DNA of 64,000 bases from Avidesulfovibrio sp964369685. GTDB taxonomy: Bacteria; Desulfobacterota; Desulfovibrionia; Desulfovibrionales; Desulfovibrionaceae. Under the pieces are notes generated by a model. It did not search any database. It was not told the origin of the DNA and worked only from the letters and a program-made list of their open reading frames with translations. Position numbers and translations under genes: made by a program. Below, piece after piece: positions 61,890 to 64,000 of the stretch (position 1 is the stretch's first letter; every line of letters begins with the position of its first letter). The stretch is from positions 21,281 through 85,280 of the forward strand of contig CAYJFB010000008.1 in NCBI GenBank assembly GCA_964369685.1. Direction: 5' to 3'.

Positions 61890-62401
61890 GGATTTATGTA
61901 TTCAAAACATCGATCGCTGTGAGCCTCCAGATCTGATGGTTTACAGAAACTCACTTGCATATGCTAACTAACATAGTAATCTCAATATGAATTTCTTCAA
62001 GCTCAGAGGAGTTTTTGATGTTGAGTTCAAAAGTGCGTTTAGTACAATACCTTGCCACAAAATAGCTCTGGCATTATAATCATCGAAATCCTCATATGAC
62101 TCTTGGCGGATGCACGCCCAATAAGAAAAAATACCTTGCAGAGAAAATATACTTATCAATGATACACAGTTGGGGAATGTTACCACAAACCTTGCGTAGC
62201 AAAGCTTGATAGTATGAAAAAACTTTATAATCCTCGCTATGGGTGTGGAAAATGCCAAGTAAACGTGCCTTGCTCAACACAAAGACCTAAATAATTAAGG
62301 ACTATGTCTAGGGGGATTGAGACGAAAAGAGATACGCTTACAAAAAAAGTAAAGTCCCATAAGGTTTTAAAAACCTTATGGGACTATTTTGGACTATAGT
62401 A
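61890..62401. other. Gene-free region with possible frameshifted remnant
   Basis: No intact gene is supported. On the minus strand two overlapping frames, about 61968-62258 and 62092-62280, both show protein-like composition (HTHSEDYKVFSYYQALLRK; CIRQESYEDFDDYNARAI). Together they could be a broken gene with a frameshift. Neither has a start with a ribosome site, and I cannot name a family. Proximity to tRNA-Ser and tRNA-Sec would fit a decayed insertion. The leftward tRNA terminator occupies 62341-62385. Confidence 0.35.
62341..62385 (-). terminator. Terminator downstream of tRNA-Ser
   Basis: On the minus strand AGTCCCATAAGGTTTT (62385-62370) pairs with its exact complement (62368-62353), followed by TTACTTTTTTT. 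It begins 17 bp after the 3' end of tRNA-Ser and ends the tRNA-Sec/tRNA-Ser transcript. Confidence 0.88.
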
Positions 62402-62491
62402 TGGCGGAAGGGGAGGGATTTGAACCCCCGGATGCCTCACGACATCAACGGTTTTCAAGACCGCCGCATTAAGCCGCTCTGCCACCCTTCC
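62402..62491 (-). tRNA. tRNA-Ser (UGA anticodon)
   Basis: A class II tRNA, 90 nt with encoded CCA. On the minus strand it begins GGAAGGGTGGCAGAGCGGC; the acceptor stem pairs with CCCCTTCC before GCCA. The anticodon loop is CTTGAAA with TGA; a long variable arm (TGTCGTGAGGCA) precedes the T arm GGGGGTTCAAATCCCTC. The discriminator base is G, as expected for Ser. Confidence 0.97.
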
Positions 62492-62625
62492 TGCACAGTT
62501 CTGCTGTATACTTTAATCATTAAAAAAAAGCAACCCAAAATACTCACAAATTTTAAATCATTTTTAAGAAACATTGTGTTTGATATTAAAATAAATGATG
62601 TTTTTTCTTCAAAGAAATAAATGGT

Positions 62626-62719
62626 TGGCGGAGACGTATAGGAGTCGAACCTACCACGGACATCACTGCCCGCCACCGGTTTTGAAGACCGGGCGCACCA
62701 CCGGGTACGAAACATCTCC
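62626..62719 (-). tRNA. selC: Selenocysteine tRNA (UCA anticodon)
   Basis: A 94-nt tRNA with encoded CCA. The acceptor GGAGATGT pairs with ACGTCTCC over 8 bp, the extended length special to tRNA-Sec. The anticodon loop is CTTCAAA with TCA, reading UGA. A long D stem (TACCCGGTGGTGCGCCCGG region) and long variable arm (GGCGGGCAGTGATGTCCG region) complete the picture. It shows that the organism can insert selenocysteine. No selA, selB or selD and no obvious selenoprotein is in this window. It is upstream of tRNA-Ser on the same strand. Confidence 0.97.
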
Positions 62720-62934
62720 GTTAACACACGACTTACAATTTACCAAAATTTAAAAAGACAAGCAAGTTTTTTTCTGATGCACAATTGGCAAGCGTGATTC
62801 TATCTAGCTTACAGTTATGGCCATAGCCATGATTGTTGATTCAATTTTAATACAAACACCCTCTAAAAAATGTACAATCGTGATACTCTCTTCTCTGTTG
62901 CAAGATTCATTTTAAATAAAACAAAGCTGTTGTT

Positions 62935-63663
62935 CTATTCATTCAGGTGCCAATCATAATCAATGTATACTATCTTAAAATATTTCAGATTTTCTCCGGT
63001 ATATTTTCGCACAAAATCCAATACCGAAGAAAAATCTTTGGCATACCAATCAAAAACAGACGAAAGATGTACTGTTGAATTTCTCATATCTACACGCATA
63101 CCGGCAGGACTTTGCAAATACATCTTACTTTGATTATCAAATTGTTTTTGTAATTTTTTCGACACATATGCTTCACTCCGTAAAGGCGGAGCCCCTTTTG
63201 ACGCATCGGTCAGTGCCATATTAATTCGAGGATCTGTAAAATGTTTACGAATCATACTGTGCTCAAGAGCTTCCAAAGTTCTGTTTTCACCAAAAAGCGG
63301 AACAACAGGCTGATCCCAAGCGCCTTTAAACATTGAACCGACTTCTTTAAGAGATTTGATAGGATAATTATTAATCACGAGCTGAAGTGTAACAGCATTA
63401 TAGAAATTAATAAGATATGCGAGTTGGGCATCTTTTGTCCATTTATCAAAATCAACTTGACGTATTTGTGCAAGACTCTGAATATAGCCATCAAGAGGAG
63501 CGCGCTGTTTTTTAAGCGTTACATAATCAACCCGCCCCTCATGTACATGCCGCTTGAGAAGAGCATCGTATGGGGCATGGATATTCTCAAATTCAGCAAA
63601 GGATGTATTTTTACATGTAAAAAATACAATCATGAAGCAACAAAGAAATGTCAAAATTCGCAT
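62935..63663 (-). CDS. Exported DUF547 domain protein
   Basis: A 242-residue protein with an N-terminal signal peptide (hydrophobic 4-22, probable cleavage after SFA). The mature part is a DUF547 domain: HEGRVDYVTLKKQR, AQLAYLINFYNAVTLQLVI, TLEALEHSMIRKHFTDPRIN and the Cys-free NMALTDASKGAPPLRSEAY. The usual family form is ALNCASxSCPPL, so the conserved Ser/Cys positions are altered. Function of the family is unknown; location is probably periplasmic. It ends with NE and a stop at 62935. Confidence 0.88.
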   Translation of the reverse strand: MRILTFLCCFMIVFFTCKNTSFAEFENIHAPYDALLKRHVHEGRVDYVTLKKQRAPLDGYIQSLAQIRQVDFDKWTKDAQLAYLINFYNAVTLQLVINNYPIKSLKEVGSMFKGAWDQPVVPLFGENRTLEALEHSMIRKHFTDPRINMALTDASKGAPPLRSEAYVSKKLQKQFDNQSKMYLQSPAGMRVDMRNSTVHLSSVFDWYAKDFSSVLDFVRKYTGENLKYFKIVYIDYDWHLNE

Positions 63664-63731
63664 AAAAACCTCTTTAAATATGTAGCACTTTTATTTTTTC
63701 TTTAACGATCTACTCTCTGAAAAAAGACAAT

Positions 63732-63765
63732 AAAAAAGCCCTCGCGATTAAGCAAGAGCTTTTTT
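63732..63765 (-). terminator. Bidirectional-looking terminator after tRNA-Glu
   Basis: On the minus strand AAAAAAGCTCTTGC pairs with GCGAGGGCTTTTTT (two wobbles) around TTAATC. The arms carry A and T runs on both sides. It lies about 100 bp after the tRNA-Glu 3' end and before the DUF547 gene. Confidence 0.82.
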
Positions 63766-63866
63766 CAACATATAAGCAGACGAATAAAGGATTCGAGAAG
63801 CATAATAGAAATACAAAAAGGACATCAAGGTTTTATACACCTCAATGTCCTTCATTTACTCACATT

Positions 63867-63943
63867 TGGCGTCCCCAAGGGGATTTGAACCCCTGTTGAC
63901 GGCGTGAAAGGCCGCTGTCCTGGGCCGGCTAGACGATGGGGAC
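63867..63943 (-). tRNA. tRNA-Glu (UUC anticodon)
   Basis: A 77-nt tRNA with encoded CCA. On the minus strand it begins GTCCCCATCGTCTAGCC, typical of tRNA-Glu; the anticodon stem-loop GGCCTTTCACGCC gives TTC. The T arm is AGGGGTTCAAATCCCCT. The acceptor pairs GTCCCCA with TGGGGAC, discriminator G. Confidence 0.97.
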
Positions 63944-64000
63944 GCATTTTTTATCGATAAGTATACTGCACTCTTCAAACATAATGAACGATTCGAATAT

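Overview
The window looks like a chromosomal segment of a moderately AT-rich member of the Desulfovibrionaceae (Desulfobacterota), probably an anaerobic, flagellated, possibly host-associated strain. The support is a recognisable AhbC of the siroheme-dependent (alternative) heme pathway, a selenocysteine tRNA, a yicC-remA-gmk-pyrF cluster, an A-adding type tRNA nucleotidyltransferase with DHH and CBS domains, and a rimP-nusA-ylxR-infB operon. The genus assignment is inference. One 10-base N gap at 10178-10187, flanked by a perfect inverted repeat and homopolymer-rich sequence, shows that this is a scaffolded draft assembly.

Layout. 1-10046, all minus strand: a partial nrnA and DUF503, a small Cys-rich membrane protein, HU, recJ, two tandem TPR paralogues, pyrF, gmk, remA, yicC and mtaB. 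10047-10357: assembly junction. 10358-19901: greA, a terminator for an unassigned leftward transcript, an MprF-like flippase without a synthase domain, pncC-rsmA, an AhpF-like reductase with permuted domains, an RTX secreted protein, an ACT-domain protein, tatA and a DksA/TraR zinc-finger protein. 20283-28273: an accessory metabolic block made of an iron alcohol dehydrogenase (minus strand), then DapA-family lyase, RidA, DAO-family flavoprotein, MttB-family methyltransferase and BCCT transporter (plus strand). I read this block as a candidate import and breakdown route for a quaternary ammonium compound such as a betaine. A 12-bp inverted repeat lies in front of it.

28496-37035, minus: sbcC, thiL, a secreted M16 peptidase and an EamA exporter. 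37360-41956: a DUF362 ferredoxin-like protein, the tRNA nucleotidyltransferase and a beta-carbonic anhydrase that overlaps it convergently. 42408-45077, minus: flagellin with a FliA-type promoter, mrp and pcm. 45276-51174, plus: cupin, UDP-glucuronate decarboxylase-like, SIS-domain protein, FmdB-type zinc ribbon, hemC and a Lon-like protease. 51245-55346, minus: ahbC, an alpha-helical protein, nadK and a MobB/Fe-S protein. 55541-61889, plus: the rimP-nusA-ylxR-infB unit with its own promoter, a leader hairpin and a strong terminator. 61890-63943: tRNA-Ser(UGA), tRNA-Sec, a DUF547 protein and tRNA-Glu(UUC), all minus.

Most of the window is ordinary housekeeping. The parts that most deserve a second look are the 20.3-28.3 kb block, the domain-altered proteins (AhpF-like, MprF-like, SIS), and several structured intergenic elements.
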